A DNA stretch of 22,440 bases from Nemertoderma westbladi (lineage: Eukaryota > Xenacoelomorpha > Nemertodermatida > Nemertodermatidae): positions 1 through 22,440 of the forward strand of contig JAUCBJ010003738.1 of NCBI GenBank assembly GCA_032718475.1. Reading direction: 5' to 3'. A model generated the notes under the pieces. That model was not told the origin of the DNA and searched no databases. It worked only from the letters and a program-made list of their open reading frames with translations. Each line of letters starts with the position of its first letter. Position 1 is the first letter of the stretch. Positions 9,237 through 18,589 of this stretch are shown here, one piece after another. The position numbers and the translations under genes are program-made.

Positions 9237-9881
9237 ACGTAAATCCGCATTTTACACCCCTTCCCGGATCCAGTAACACTTTGTAATTAACCTGAATCAA
9301 TCTGCGTTTTACACCCCTTCCCGGATCTAGTAACACTTGGTAAATAAATTGAATCCGCGTTTTACACCCCTTCCCGGATCCATTAAAACTTGGTAATTAA
9401 CGAAAATCCGTGTTTTACACTCCATTCCGGATCCAACAAAAGTTGGTAATTAACGAAAATCCGTGTTTTACACTCCATTCCGGATCCAACAAAACTTGGT
9501 ATTTAACGAAAATCCATGTTTTACACTCCATTCCGGATCCAACAAAACTTGGTAATTAACGAAAATCCGTGTTTTACACTCCTTTCCGGATCCAACAAAA
9601 CTTGGTAATTAACGAAAATCCGTGTTTTACACTCTATTCCGGATCCAATAAAACTTGGTAATTAACGTAAATCCGTGTTTTACACTCCATTCCGGATCCA
9701 ATAAAACTTGGTAATTAACGAAAATCCGTATTTTACACTCCATACGGATTGCGTATTTCAGAATCCGCATATTACACTCAGTTACGGATTGTATGTAAAT
9801 CCGGATCCGCCTTTTACACTCGCAAATCCGGGTCCTGATCCGTATCCGGATCCTGAATCCGGATCCGGATCCGCGTTTTAC
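9237..9881 (-). repeat. Right-arm 53-bp tandem array of the foldback-like element
   Basis: About a dozen copies of the left-arm unit in reverse orientation (TTGGTAATTAACGAAAATCC, then GTGTTTTACACTCCATTCCG). Innermost copies (9237-9380) read CACCCCTTCCCGG and outer ones CACTCCATTCCGG. The left arm shows the same subtype order, GGGAAGGGGTG in one copy and GGAATGGAGTG in most. The outermost 100 bp degenerate into GGATCCGGATCC-type palindromes. Confidence 0.9.
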
Positions 9882-10032
9882 ACCTACCCATTTGTGGGTA
9901 CTTACAGCCGAATAAACATTTTTTTCTACTTTATTTTACAACTTTACTATGACTGTCAAGTCCATCAATATTGCACAGGTTGATTTTATAAATGTGATTT
10001 ATAATCAATAATTATGAATCTACTTACTGCAG

Positions 10033-10450
10033 GTGGTGAACCTAGCGGCCAAACTCTTCCTAACCAACTCTAAACAGACTAAACTTCTGTGCCAGTACGT
10101 CCTAAACCTAGCGAAGTACGACGAATCCTACGATATTCGAGACCGATCGCGTTTCATCCGCGCGCTCATCCTCCCGCCCAACGGGGAATCCAACATTCTA
10201 ACCCGCCACGCTAAGAAGTTCTTCCTCTCGGCTAAGCCGGCGCCGGTCTCCGAGATCAAGTACAAGGAACGCGACGGCCTCCAGCTGGGCTCCCTCAGCC
10301 ACTACCTGAACCAACGAGCCGTCGGCTATCGGAACCTCCCGGAGTTTCCGATGGATCAACCGGATCCGAGCGTTCGGAATACCGCGGAACCGGTCCCCGT
10401 AGCCACCGAGGCCGTCGCAACGCGAGTTAAACCTGCGGCTAAGAAGAAAG
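10033..10450 (+). CDS. AP3B1: AP-3 complex subunit beta, internal exon (end of trunk)
   Basis: Begins [19 protein letters not shown] directly after CTGCAG and continues with [50 protein letters not shown] and DPSVRN. All of these are in the order of animal AP3B, where this segment closes the adaptin trunk and leads to the hinge. The GTG at 10033 is an ordinary Val codon joined in phase 0 to the CAG ending the previous exon, not a start. The exon ends GCTAAGAAGAAAG|GTATGG, leaving one base (phase 1). Base composition is much more GC-rich than the flanking introns. The open frame continuing to 10635 is intron read-through. Confidence 0.95.
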
Positions 10451-11517
10451 GTATGGCAGTCGTTTACCGAACCACTAAAAATAATAATTTTCACTTAATT
10501 TTAACAGTCGAATATTACAAAAATATTCGGTTTCCACTAAATGTATTAATTATCACAAATAAGGGAAAGGATCAGGTTGCAGTTTTATTTTTGGTAATAA
10601 AAAACTGCATTTTAGTGTTATTTAATATATTTTAGTGCAGGAATATCTATTTTATAGTGACAACTGTGAAAAAACCATTTAATTTATCGGAAATAGCAAA
10701 TTTACTAATATATCAGAGTCCTCTGTGTGAGTAAAATTATTATAAAATAATTTATTATAAAAAAGTTTTATTATAAAATTGTAATTTAATTTATATTTTA
10801 ACATGGGAAGCGGTTGGCCGTAAATTATTTGCTATTGGATATTCTAGATATTCTTTACAATTACAATTTAATTGTTTTAGCATAATATATTAATATATTT
10901 GAAATCTATAATGTTTTATCATTATTTATTTGTGATAGGGTCACAATTAGGTCCGGGTCGCAATTGTCCTATTTCATCCATAACCTGAAAACTTTACGAA
11001 AATTGTATTACAATTTTAAATCCCATGAATTATAAGATTTTCTGGGATCCCGGAAATTGGGATTCTCAGAGTAGCAATCCCGGCCTAGATCACAGAAATT
11101 CCGATAAATTTCCGCTTTTAGTTTTATATTAAATTTTAAATTTAATTTAATTTAATTTTCAATCGCTATCATCTATACAGTCAATCTATTTACATTTTTA
11201 GTATTTTTGTATGAAATTTTATACCAAAAAAGTAAAATAAAATATTTTTGATTGCATTTCTTAAGTTTTATTACATAGTGTTGAAATAGCAAAGAAGTAG
11301 AAAAGCTTTGCACGTAATTTGAACAGAATCCATTCACACACTCAAAAGTTATTGCAACTTTAGTGTTTGCAAGGCGAACTCCAAAACGGAACTCATATCC
11401 AGACCACTTTAATATGTAGAATCCAGTAAGCAACCGAGGGTGGACTCTCTATAGCCGAGGGGCACTTGTATAATAACTAATAATCACGAACCCCATCCTC
11501 TTATAATATATAACTCT

Positions 11518-11580
11518 GTAGTAGTCAGTAGCAGTAGTAGTAATAATAGTAGTAGTAGTAGTATAAGTAGTAAGTAATAG
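11518..11580 (+). repeat. Imperfect (AGT)n microsatellite
   Basis: Runs of AGT/GTA triplets (GTAGCAGTAGTAGTAATAAT and similar) over about 60 bp, in intron DNA. Confidence 0.85.
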
Positions 11581-12299
11581 TAAAGGAGATCGGTTTAAAC
11601 CAAAGTGATAAAGTAACATTATTATATAACATAATCATATAGACAAAGTAAAATGAGATACAGATTCATAATTATTTCATCAAACTCATGTACTACTTAC
11701 TTCAATGTGCCAATTGTAATAATAATTAAACATATTATTCCGATTAATCTGCGTTTGGCCCTATAAGATATTATGCTGAAGTGTTTTATATCAATATATC
11801 CATGCGAGTAAACAAGAAGTGAAGTAAATGTTTATTATTATAGTTTTAGAAATTGAATGATATACCCAAGATAGTGAAATAAATAATTTACCACAAATTG
11901 CCATTTGATCAGATATATCAAAGCGGCGTCTTTAGTATAATACCGTAATAGTATCAATTAACTCTGTTATACAATGTAAATATACTAAATCTATTTATAA
12001 ATATATTATGAGCCCTACATTGTATATTTCTCCTACAGGTAGACAATGTAGATGTTAAAACTTGATATAATTTGGTATAATGTATAACATATTACAAATA
12101 AGACTGAGGCAGCTAAACTATATTGCAAAGAAATCAAATATCCTAAAGTAATATACTAGACCCTCCCTCCACCCTATAAATAGTGTTCACCACCTACCCC
12201 ACCCACCGCCCTTATTACTTCATAATAATGAAAGATAGTACTGGCGCTCCGGTCACTCCATTCCCTCTGCTGGGGGGGTTAAGTTGTAGGTTTTGACAC

Positions 12300-13870
12300 T
12301 ATGCAAAATCCGAGCACAGAGTTAGAAGCGCATTGGATAGGTGAACATTTCTTGCAGTGAAAGTATTTCCATACCTATTATAGTTTTTGAGATAGTCAGA
12401 CATGAGTAGCTAAAATTTGAATTTTTTTCGGTAAAGTATGATTTCACCGGTACCTGTCATCCGAAATATGGATTGTGATATATCGTTAAATGCGGGTTCA
12501 CTAACTGTACATTCACATATTTTCAAGGAAAAAATTCGATCAAGCGTTTTCGAAATATTTTCGAATTACCGGAAGCAGACTTTGGACGACCATATCTCCG
12601 GTACCGGTAGGCCTATTGAGTCGAAATTTTTTTTAATCTACTTAAAACACTCCAGTGAATGTTTTTTAGTTTGAAAGTTTTGCCCCAAAATGCTCAGAAG
12701 TAATTTCGAAAAAAATGATCATTTCGCGATCATGATCTTTTGACCCCCTAGAATTGAACTTTTTTAGGGTCAAATTTTGGGTACCCCCCCTAATTCGAGG
12801 GTGAGGAACCTTTTTGTAATGTTAAGTTTTTTCATACGGTGAACTCACAGGACTTGGTCTTCGAAATAAAACCGAAAACATGATCTTTCCTGATCATGGC
12901 CTGATCAAATCGCTTTTTGAAAATTTCGAAATGCTCAAAAGTTGCCCCTTCTTAATAGAAGTCGATTAGTAAAAAAAAAATCGGGGGTCTCAAACAAAGT
13001 TTTCGAGAAAATCGGGAAAAACCGAAAAACATGATCTTTTATGATCAGGAAGCTGATCTCGAGAACCGGTTGACCGATCGGGCCAATTTTTTTTTAATCA
13101 ACTCAGAATAGACCATTGAACATTTCTTACAATGAATGTTTATTAGAAAAATGCTTAGATTCGATTTTAAATATACTGATCTTTTCGCGATCATGATCTT
13201 GAGTTTTGACCCACTAGACTTGAACTTTTTTATGCCCACATTTTGGCTACCCCCCATAATTCGAGGGTGAGGAATCTTTTTGTGATGTAAAGTTTTTCCA
13301 TACGGTGAACTCCCAGGACTTGGTCTTCGAAATAAAACCAAAAACACGATCTTTTCTGATCGCGGCCTGATCAAATCGCTTTTTGAAAATTTCGAAATGC
13401 TCAAAAGTTGCCCCTTCATCATAGAAGTCGATTCGTAAAAAAAAATTCGGGGGTCTCAAACAAAGTTTTCGAGAAAATTGGAAAAAACCGAAAAATATGA
13501 TCTTTAATGATCAGGTATCAGATCTCGAGAACCGGTTGTCCGATCGGGCCAATTTTTTTTTAATCGACTCAGGGCGGTGTTCTGAACGTTTCCTACAGTA
13601 ATTGTTTATATCCAAAATGCTTAGTTACGATTTTACGAAGTCCGATCTTTGCGCGATCATGATCTTGCGTTTTGACCAGGAAGAATTCACTTTTTTTTAA
13701 TCTTTTAACGGGAATCATGACTAATGTGGGGTCGCTGATTCTTTTTGTAATGTTAAGTTTTGCGATTAGAGCAAGCCTTGAGTGTCCGATTGCTGATCAA
13801 AACTGATCTTTGCTGATCATGGTCAAGATCATGATCTGATCGCTCCAAAAAAAGTTACCTGAATGTAAAC
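12300..13870 (+). repeat. Degenerate tandem repeat of about 466 bp, three to four units, rich in GATC words
   Basis: The landmark GAGAACCGGTTGNCCGATCG, followed by GGCCAATTTTTTTTTAATC, recurs 466 bp apart (13075 and 13541). A diverged counterpart is at about 12595-12635 (CCGGTACCGGTAGGCC then AATTTTTTTTAATC). Other landmarks repeat in the same order: CGCGATCATGATCTT (near 12726, 13190 and 13650), CCCCCCTAATTCGAGGGTGAG (12784) / CCCCCATAATTCGAGGGTGAG (13251), TTCATACGGTGAACTC, GACTTGGTCTTCGAAATAAA and TTGAAAATTTCGAAATGCTC. Each unit has several TGATCA-type palindromes. Stop codons interrupt all frames. Frames that appear open on the minus strand (13045-13459) are repeat sequence, not a gene. 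Origin unknown, possibly a tandemly duplicated element. Confidence 0.8.
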
Positions 13871-14427
13871 CCATATGCTGCCTATCGATTGGCGCCGGTC
13901 CCAAGTCCGTAGCATTAGCGGTTCTGGAGATATGCGCATAGCAACGCGGTTGCTAGGGAAGCGGACTTTTTGACTCAAATTGGTCCTAGACGGAGAACCG
14001 TAGACTTTTTTAACACATTATGTATGTATGGCGAAAAGTCTTCTGGATAAATTTTAGGGGGGGGTCTAGGAACATCCTATTGTTCGTTTTCGCTTAGTTG
14101 CTGAGATCCTCTCGTCCCACAAATTCCAGGATTCTATAAAGGCATTCTGCTGGACTAGTTCCGTGGCCGGAAAAGTTGTCGGTGTTCTGCGAACAGAGAA
14201 CCTAATCGGTTTGTGCCCTGACCGTCTAGAAAATAAACAAATTTATTTTTAAATGTCAAGTTCAGCTACACCGTGAATGTCATTTTTAGCGTAAATGTTT
14301 AGTGAAAGCGCGAGTAGTCACGAAAAAAACCTCATTTTACATTACCCTTATTTTTTAGTACTCGAAAATCTTATAGGAAAGCACAACACATTGCTAAGAA
14401 ATTAGCAATGGGGATTTTCCGGGTCGC

Positions 14428-14571
14428 TGATTTTATTTCCGGTATCAGTTTTCACATTTTATGGCTCCAAACTGTGTGTTTGACTGTACGGCTGGCGGTT
14501 ATATTTTGCTATACAGACCAACAAAATACGACGCCGTCAAAATGTGAAAGCTGATATCGGAAATTTAATCA
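14428..14571. mobile_element. Small inverted-repeat element, about 144 bp
   Basis: GATTTTATTTCCGGTATCAG then TTTTCACATTTT (14428-14460) faces AAAATGTGAAAG then CTGATATCGGAAATTTAATC (14539-14571). The roughly 78-bp loop has no coding potential. It could be a miniature element or just a hairpin. Confidence 0.55.
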
Positions 14572-14879
14572 CCGTTCAAGAAAGTTTTACCAGATTGTGT
14601 GCTTGATAATGTTTGACGGACAGACATACAAATAGATGGACAGCAATCCATATTAAGTAACGATTTTGTTCTGTTTTCAGATTTGGAATCCTCTCAAAAT
14701 TCTTATTTAGATGAAAAGACAAAAGAAAAATGTTAAAATTCAATATGAAACCAGTACCACCCATTTAAAACTTTAAGGATAATAATAATTTTTTTTCCTA
14801 CTGTATAATTTACAGTATATACAATTATTGTTGAGTAACTTAGCAATTATTGTTGTTGTATTATTTTGTCTATTAACAG

Positions 14880-15498
14880 GTTTCTACAGCAGTTCAAGTT
14901 CAGAATATAGCAGTGAAGATGGAGAAGGGAGTGAGGAGGAAGGGAGTGAGGATGAAGGGAGTGGGAGCGAGGGAGAGGGGAGTAGGACGACGAGTGAAGG
15001 AGATGAGGGAACCGAGGATGAAGAGGATGCCTCGGACACTTCGAGCTCCGGAGTTTCACCGATAGTTAAACGCTCTGCGGACGTCCGGTCGGACGTCCGG
15101 TCCCCGTTGCGTCGTCGGGAGCTCTCTGAATCCGGGTCGGAATACTCCGACTCGGAAGATTCGGAATCGGAAAGCGAAAAATCCGAGACGATTGTGCGGA
15201 AGAGAACCCCGACTCCGACTGGAAAGAAACCCGGAGGGAAGAAGCCGACGTCGCCCCCTAGTGGGGGTGGTGACGTCATGGATTTACTCGATTTGGGTTC
15301 GGATCCGGTGACGCCATCGCTTCCTGTTATGATGACGTCATCGGACGCCCTGCTCACGCCGAGTCTCGTCTCCGAGTTGGAGGGAATCGATCTCAAAGCG
15401 GAGACGCGTGGTGCGCCCCCAGCGGCAGTTAGAGGAACAGGGAAGTCGTACGACTTGCTTAGTCGGATTGGGACAGGAGGTCTTAGCGTTGTCTACAG
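14880..15498 (+). CDS. AP3B1: AP-3 complex subunit beta, hinge exon (acidic, serine-rich)
   Basis: Joined to the last base of the previous exon, the frame reads G, FYSSSSSEYSSED and then long runs of Ser, Glu, Asp and Gly, as in the family's hinge, which is a phosphorylation-rich linker in animals. It continues through basic Lys/Pro/Thr segments (RKRTPTPTGKKPGGKKPTSP), then MDLLDLGSDPVTPSLPV and LLTPSLVSELEGIDL. The last two resemble the human SLLDLDDFNP and LSPSLMADLEGLHL strings that end the hinge. LLDLG at 15284-15298 occupies the place of the clathrin-box-like motif but has Gly where an acidic residue is usual. The C-terminal region starts at SYDLLSRIGTGGLSVVY. The acceptor is TTAACAG and the donor CTACAG|GTTAGA (phase 2). 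An ATG at 14828 in this frame is intronic. A long antisense frame here is a shadow of the Ser/Glu codon bias. Confidence 0.93.
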
Positions 15499-15629
15499 GT
15501 TAGATATTTATTGTCGGTAATACAGTTTAGAGTTCTAGTATATTAATAACTTTAATCTTATTTTTTATAACTTTATCATTACACCATAACCCTTACTACA
15601 ACAACCATTTTTAGGGTGTCGGAGCCCCA

Positions 15630-15649
15630 CCCCCCCCCCCCCCCCCCCC
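15630..15649 (+). repeat. Poly-C run, 20 nt
   Basis: Sits in GTGTCGGAGCCCCA(C)nACCCT at the left end of the composite element. Its inverted counterpart is the poly-G run at 17351-17368. Confidence 0.95.
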
Positions 15650-15993
15650 ACCCTAATTTTTTTCAAATTTCAATAAAATGCTACGAAATTTGGTATGATG
15701 ATAGGTCGACACCTTTTCTTACTGGTGGCCTGGCCGGATTTTTTAATTTATGAGCTATTTCGATATAACAAGCCCTTAAAAATCGTCTATTTCGCAATAT
15801 TTAGCCATCTCCGTCAGCTTTATTTTTCGTCTTTGGAATGTAATCTAGATATCATTAGAACCGCCTACATCTGTAGATTCCGAATATGAAACCCGTTGTA
15901 AATTTCACCAAGAACTTCCGGAGATATTATCAAAATACTAATGTGTAAATTTAGAGACGTAAATCGCTATAATTCTAATGTTTTGTTGTCCTT

Positions 15994-16078
15994 ATTCTAG
16001 AATATTAATTATTATTTGGCTGAGCGTTTAAAACTCTCCTTCTTGTTTTTTCATTACCCATAATTAATATTCTAGAAT
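15994..16078. repeat. Perfect 18-bp inverted repeat (hairpin, 49-bp loop)
   Basis: ATTCTAGAATATTAATTA (15994-16011) is perfectly inverted at 16061-16078, just before the left arm of the larger palindrome. It may be the end of a further nested element. Confidence 0.85.
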
Positions 16079-16098
16079 TGAGTAAAAAAAACATTTGT

Positions 16099-16695
16099 GG
16101 GTGAGCCAGAATTTTGATTTTTGCTCTCAATCTTTAGCTACAAGCGTTTAAAAAAAGGTCTCTGTCGATATTGCACCAGTTACACCGTAGTTATTCTTCA
16201 ACGATTTAGTGATTTGTTGGAATATTAGAATTTGGTTGCGAAATAGCTGAGTTATTGGCATTCGAATTTTGCATGTATTTGCTTCCACTGCAGGCCATTT
16301 ATTCTATTAATAAATACACAATGTTCTAGAACATTTTGTTTATCTCATAAGTAGCTTGGCAACAATGCAATGCCTACATGATAATACTAGTTTATAGATA
16401 TTCCCACAATCAAAATGTTCTAGAACATTGTGTATTTATTTAATAGAATAAATGGCCTGCAGTGGAAGCAAATACATGCAAAATTCGAATGCCCATATCT
16501 CAGCTATTTCGCAAAAAAATTCAAATATTTTTACAAATTTGGAATCCTTGCACGGTCAGCTTTCCACTAGTATCAACAAATCACTAAATGTTTGAAGAAT
16601 CACTGCGGTGTAACTGGTGCAATATCGACGGAGACACCTTTTTTAAACGCTTGTAGCTAAAGATTGAAAGCAAAAATAAAAATTCTGGCTCACCC
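16099..16695. mobile_element. Palindromic element, second copy of the 2550-5890 family, unexpanded
   Basis: Two arms of roughly 250-280 bp face each other over a centre near 16380. Matching landmarks in order are GGGTGAGCCAGAATTTTGAT / AAAATTCTGGCTCACCC, TTTAGCTACAAGCGTTTAAA / TTTAAACGCTTGTAGCTAAA, GATATTGCACCAGTTACACC / GGTGTAACTGGTGCAATATC, GCATTCGAATTTTGCATGTA / its inverse, CTGCAGGCCATTTATTCTAT / ATAGAATAAATGGCCTGCAG and AATGTTCTAGAACATT in both. Immediately right of it, 16691-16740 carries a single copy of the segment (CACCCAGCAAGGAGGAGGGA then GGTGAAACTAACTCTGTTT) that became the 68-unit minisatellite in the other copy. Confidence 0.85.
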
Positions 16696-16771
16696 AGCAA
16701 GGAGGAGGGAGGTGAAACTAACTCTGTTTCAAATTTTCATGCAATCTCGTTAAGATTTGTAGAAAAATTAA

Positions 16772-16789
16772 GGGGGGGGGGGGGGGGGG
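16772..16789 (+). repeat. Poly-G run, 18 nt
   Basis: Follows TTAAGATTTGTAGAAAAATTAA. The related copy at about 18967-18990 has GATTTGTAGAAAATTGTGGGGGG in the same place, so the run grew from a short G tract of the element. Confidence 0.95.
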
Positions 16790-17350
16790 CATGTACCAGA
16801 ATAACGACACTATATTCCATGACATGGTGTATAAAAGTTCACTTTCCACTGTGGCTCGAAAGAACTTAGTCTTCAGGTGCCTGGAGAGATCTGATTTCCA
16901 GATGGTATCCATTTTTGATAGAGCTACCCATGATTTGCTTTCCTAACTTCCATGTTTTTTTTTGCTACTCTCTATCCCTGACCCAAGGTACAGGAAGTCG
17001 AACCTTCCTTAGTTACACCATGACCCGTAATATAGTGTCATTTTCTGATGATACGGACCCCTTGCGTTCCAAGGATTCCAAATATGTAACAATATCTGAA
17101 TTTCGTTGAGAAACAGCTGAGAAATACAGTAGGCGTGAAGATTGCAAGAATTATCGTTCGCTGCAGGCCATTTATTTTATTTAAAAAATACACAAAATTA
17201 TATTCTTAAAAATAGGCATTTTTAACGGATGGTTGGGGCTAAATAAAATACGGCCAGGCCAGCAGGAAGAAAAGGTGTCGAACTATCTGGATACAGAAAT
17301 TTAGTTGCATTTTATACAAATTTTACAATTTGGGAGGCGGGGGTGGAGGT

Positions 17351-17368
17351 GGGGGGGGGGGGGGGGGG
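17351..17368 (+). repeat. Poly-G run, 18 nt, in a longer G-rich stretch
   Basis: It lies within 17332-17385 (GGGAGGCGGGGGTGGAGGT before it, TGGAGGGGGGTGGAGGG after it). The whole 50-bp stretch is G-quadruplex-prone. It is the inverted partner of the poly-C at 15630. Confidence 0.95.
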
Positions 17369-17647
17369 TGGAGGGGGGTGGAGGGATCTCCGACCTGCTA
17401 AAAATGGTTGAAAATTTAATTAAGGAAGATGGTGTATCTTAGTCCAGAACGATGATAAGTTGACATAGACTCGCCCTTATATCTTAATGGATATAATACG
17501 TCTGGTTGGGCCTGGAATACAGACTCAACATGAAAGTACCGACGGTAGTATATTTAATGCAGTTAATTGTAATTCCTTGTAACCTTGCACTTTATGTTTC
17601 ACTTCCAATTAACAATTATATCATTATTGGCTTATACGTGGTTACAG

Positions 17648-18272
17648 GTATACCCGAGGTGCATACCTCTACTCTGCCACTGCAGTCGCCATAGAGGTGT
17701 CGCTTAGCAACCACACGGATGACGTCATCGAGGGTGTGGAGTTGCGGGAGGGGAAACGGCAGGAGAGTGGGGTGTCTGTTGGTTCAATCGATCCGATCGG
17801 ATCTATCGGAGCCGGCGAGACCCATCGGGTCATTCTGGGTGTCGACTACGGAGACACGACCCGCGCGGCAGCCCTCGAACTCCAAGTAGGGAGTCGACGT
17901 CACGCGGTCGCCATAGCGACCCCGGTGGGCGAGCAGCTGCGGCCCGGGGAGTCGATGGCCGCCGCGGAATTCGTCGCGGCTCGAGCCAAACTCGGTGGGA
18001 TGAACGAAGTCCGGGTCCGTGTGGAGCGACACGGACTCGGTGCGGAGTCGGTTCGACGCCGTCTAGCGGACGCCGCGCACGTCGGTCCCGTTGTCGCCGA
18101 TACCGGCGAGGTGCTCCGCTACGCCGGCCGCACGGTTTCCACGGCGACGTTGGTTCTGGTTACCTTGGCTACGGACGACGCGGGTGTGGAAGTGACAGTG
18201 AACTGCGAGCGGATGGTGGTGGGATCGATGTTACTGAAAGAGATTCGGTTGGCGTTAGAGAGCGCCCCGTAG
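17648..18272 (+). CDS. AP3B1: AP-3 complex subunit beta, last exon (C-terminal region, stop)
   Basis: The G at 17648 completes an Arg codon carried over from the hinge exon. The frame then runs 207 residues to TAG 18270-18272. It begins YTRGAYLYSATAVAIEVSLS and continues NHTDDVIEGVELREGK, SIDPIGSIGAGETHRVILGV and DYGDTTRAAALELQVGSR. It then reads PVGEQLRPGESM, GGMNEVRV, HVGPVV, YAGRTVSTATLVLVTL and VNCERMVVGSMLLKEIRLAL. These line up with the human AP3B C-terminal region (NPIDSLEPEGSI, PVGELLLPV, TGMNET, AKTVHSGSLMLVTV, TEKTVIGSVLLREL), an appendage-like beta-sandwich area. The exon is strikingly GC-rich. No AATAAA follows within 400 bp; TATAAA at about 18391 and AATAAA at 18705 (inside a repeat) are the nearest candidates for 3' end formation. 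The GTG at 17697 is an internal Val. Confidence 0.94.
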
Positions 18273-18589
18273 CGGATGAGAGGTGAACTGGGGTTGTTTA
18301 CCACAATTGTGCAGAGTCATTCCTTCTTAATTATACCGTAGTAATTGGGATAAACTGGACGAGAAGTCCTTAAAAATTATAACTATTATTATAAACATTT
18401 TGCAATCTTCCCTTTAGGTGAAGAATATCAAAGTTTATGAATTCCAGACGCCGATATTTTATTTGGAAATGGAGACTTTCACTGTATATAACTCTAGGTT
18501 ATGATATCCGTGACATAAAGTATAACTTTATGCTGCGGGTGAGAACGCAGTAGAGGCCATAGGGCGTTTAATTATGAGTTAGGCACGTT

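Larger units (their letters stand above)
7199..9881. mobile_element. Foldback-like element with arms made of 53-bp tandem repeats
   Basis: Perfect 19-bp inverted termini, GTAAAACGCGGATCCGGAT (7199-7217) and its reverse complement (9863-9881). Each arm is an array of a GGATCCGGAATGGAGTGTAA-type unit, direct on the left (7199-7946) and inverted on the right (about 9237-9881), around a 1.3-kb core. Known foldback elements (Drosophila FB, Galileo) have this plan of long inverted repeats built of internal tandem repeats; membership in that group is inference. The core contains a poly-G run, a possible short ORF and a nested inverted-repeat element. No transposase is recognisable, so this copy appears non-autonomous. 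It lies inside the AP-3 beta intron and ends about 150 bp before the acceptor at 10032. Confidence 0.75.
2519..10032 (+). other. 7.5-kb repeat-filled intron of the AP-3 beta gene
   Basis: The intron runs from CAG|GTTTGT to CTGCAG|GTG and is phase 0. Nearly all of it is mobile-element or tandem-repeat DNA: a palindromic element with a huge minisatellite (about 2550-5890), a 265-bp inverted-repeat element (6312-6576) and a foldback-like element (7199-9881) that ends only about 150 bp before the acceptor. Between them, 5891-6311 is plain AT-rich DNA with nothing recognisable. The 6577-7198 part holds two poly-G runs with related flanks. Confidence 0.85.
10451..14879 (+). other. 4.4-kb intron of the AP-3 beta gene
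   Basis: Runs from AAAG|GTATGG to TTAACAG|GT, phase 1. About 10451-12230 is AT-rich DNA without recognisable coding, containing an AGT-type microsatellite. From 12240 to about 13870 is a degenerate tandem repeat. A small inverted-repeat element lies at 14428-14571. I see nothing specific in 13880-14420 or 14575-14820. Confidence 0.85.
15614..17395. mobile_element. Composite long inverted-repeat element with nested palindromic copy
   Basis: Outer ends face each other: GGTGTCGGAGCCCCACCCCC near 15614 with a poly-C run, versus a poly-G run and GGGTGGAGGGATCTCCGACC near 17376-17395. A better conserved internal pair is CGACACCTTTTCTTACTGGT then GGCCTGGCCGGATTTT (15708-15745), facing AAAATACGGCCAGGCCAGCA then GGAAGAAAAGGTGTCG (about 17247-17283). 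Between them lies the 16099-16695 palindrome. An ACACTATATTCCATGACATGG segment (16807-16827) is inverted relative to ACCATGACCCGTAATATAG (17017-17035). No transposase coding is seen. The exact order of insertions is unresolved. Confidence 0.6.
15499..17647 (+). other. 2.1-kb intron of the AP-3 beta gene, mostly nested inverted repeats
   Basis: Runs from CTACAG|GTTAGA to GGTTACAG|GTA, phase 2. It is largely covered by the composite inverted-repeat element at 15614-17395. About 17400-17640 is unremarkable AT-rich DNA leading to the acceptor. Confidence 0.85.

Noticed and set aside
9708-9983. 91-codon + strand frame
   Set aside because: Consists of the 53-bp tandem repeats and palindromic GGATCC words of the foldback arm.
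10198-10494. 98-codon minus-strand frame
   Set aside because: Shadow of the GC-rich AP-3 beta exon 10033-10450, running past its splice donor.
11173-11433. 86-codon minus-strand frame
   Set aside because: AT-rich intron DNA with compositionally biased translation (Lys, Asn, Tyr, Phe); no recognisable motif or splice context.
13045-13459. Two overlapping minus-strand open frames of 70-125 codons
   Set aside because: They fall inside the degenerate 466-bp tandem repeat, are not conserved between units, and resemble no protein family.
14884-15396. 170-codon open frame on the minus strand across the AP-3 beta hinge
   Set aside because: It is antisense to a Ser/Glu/Asp-rich coding exon, whose codon bias leaves the opposite strand free of stops. 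The + strand product is clearly AP-3 beta.
16099-16695. Possible microRNA precursor from the long palindrome
   Set aside because: Arms of about 250 bp are far longer than a typical hairpin precursor, and homologous copies elsewhere show it is a repeat element.
17784-18304. Minus-strand frames opposite the last AP-3 beta exon
   Set aside because: Shadows of a GC-rich exon; no family resemblance.
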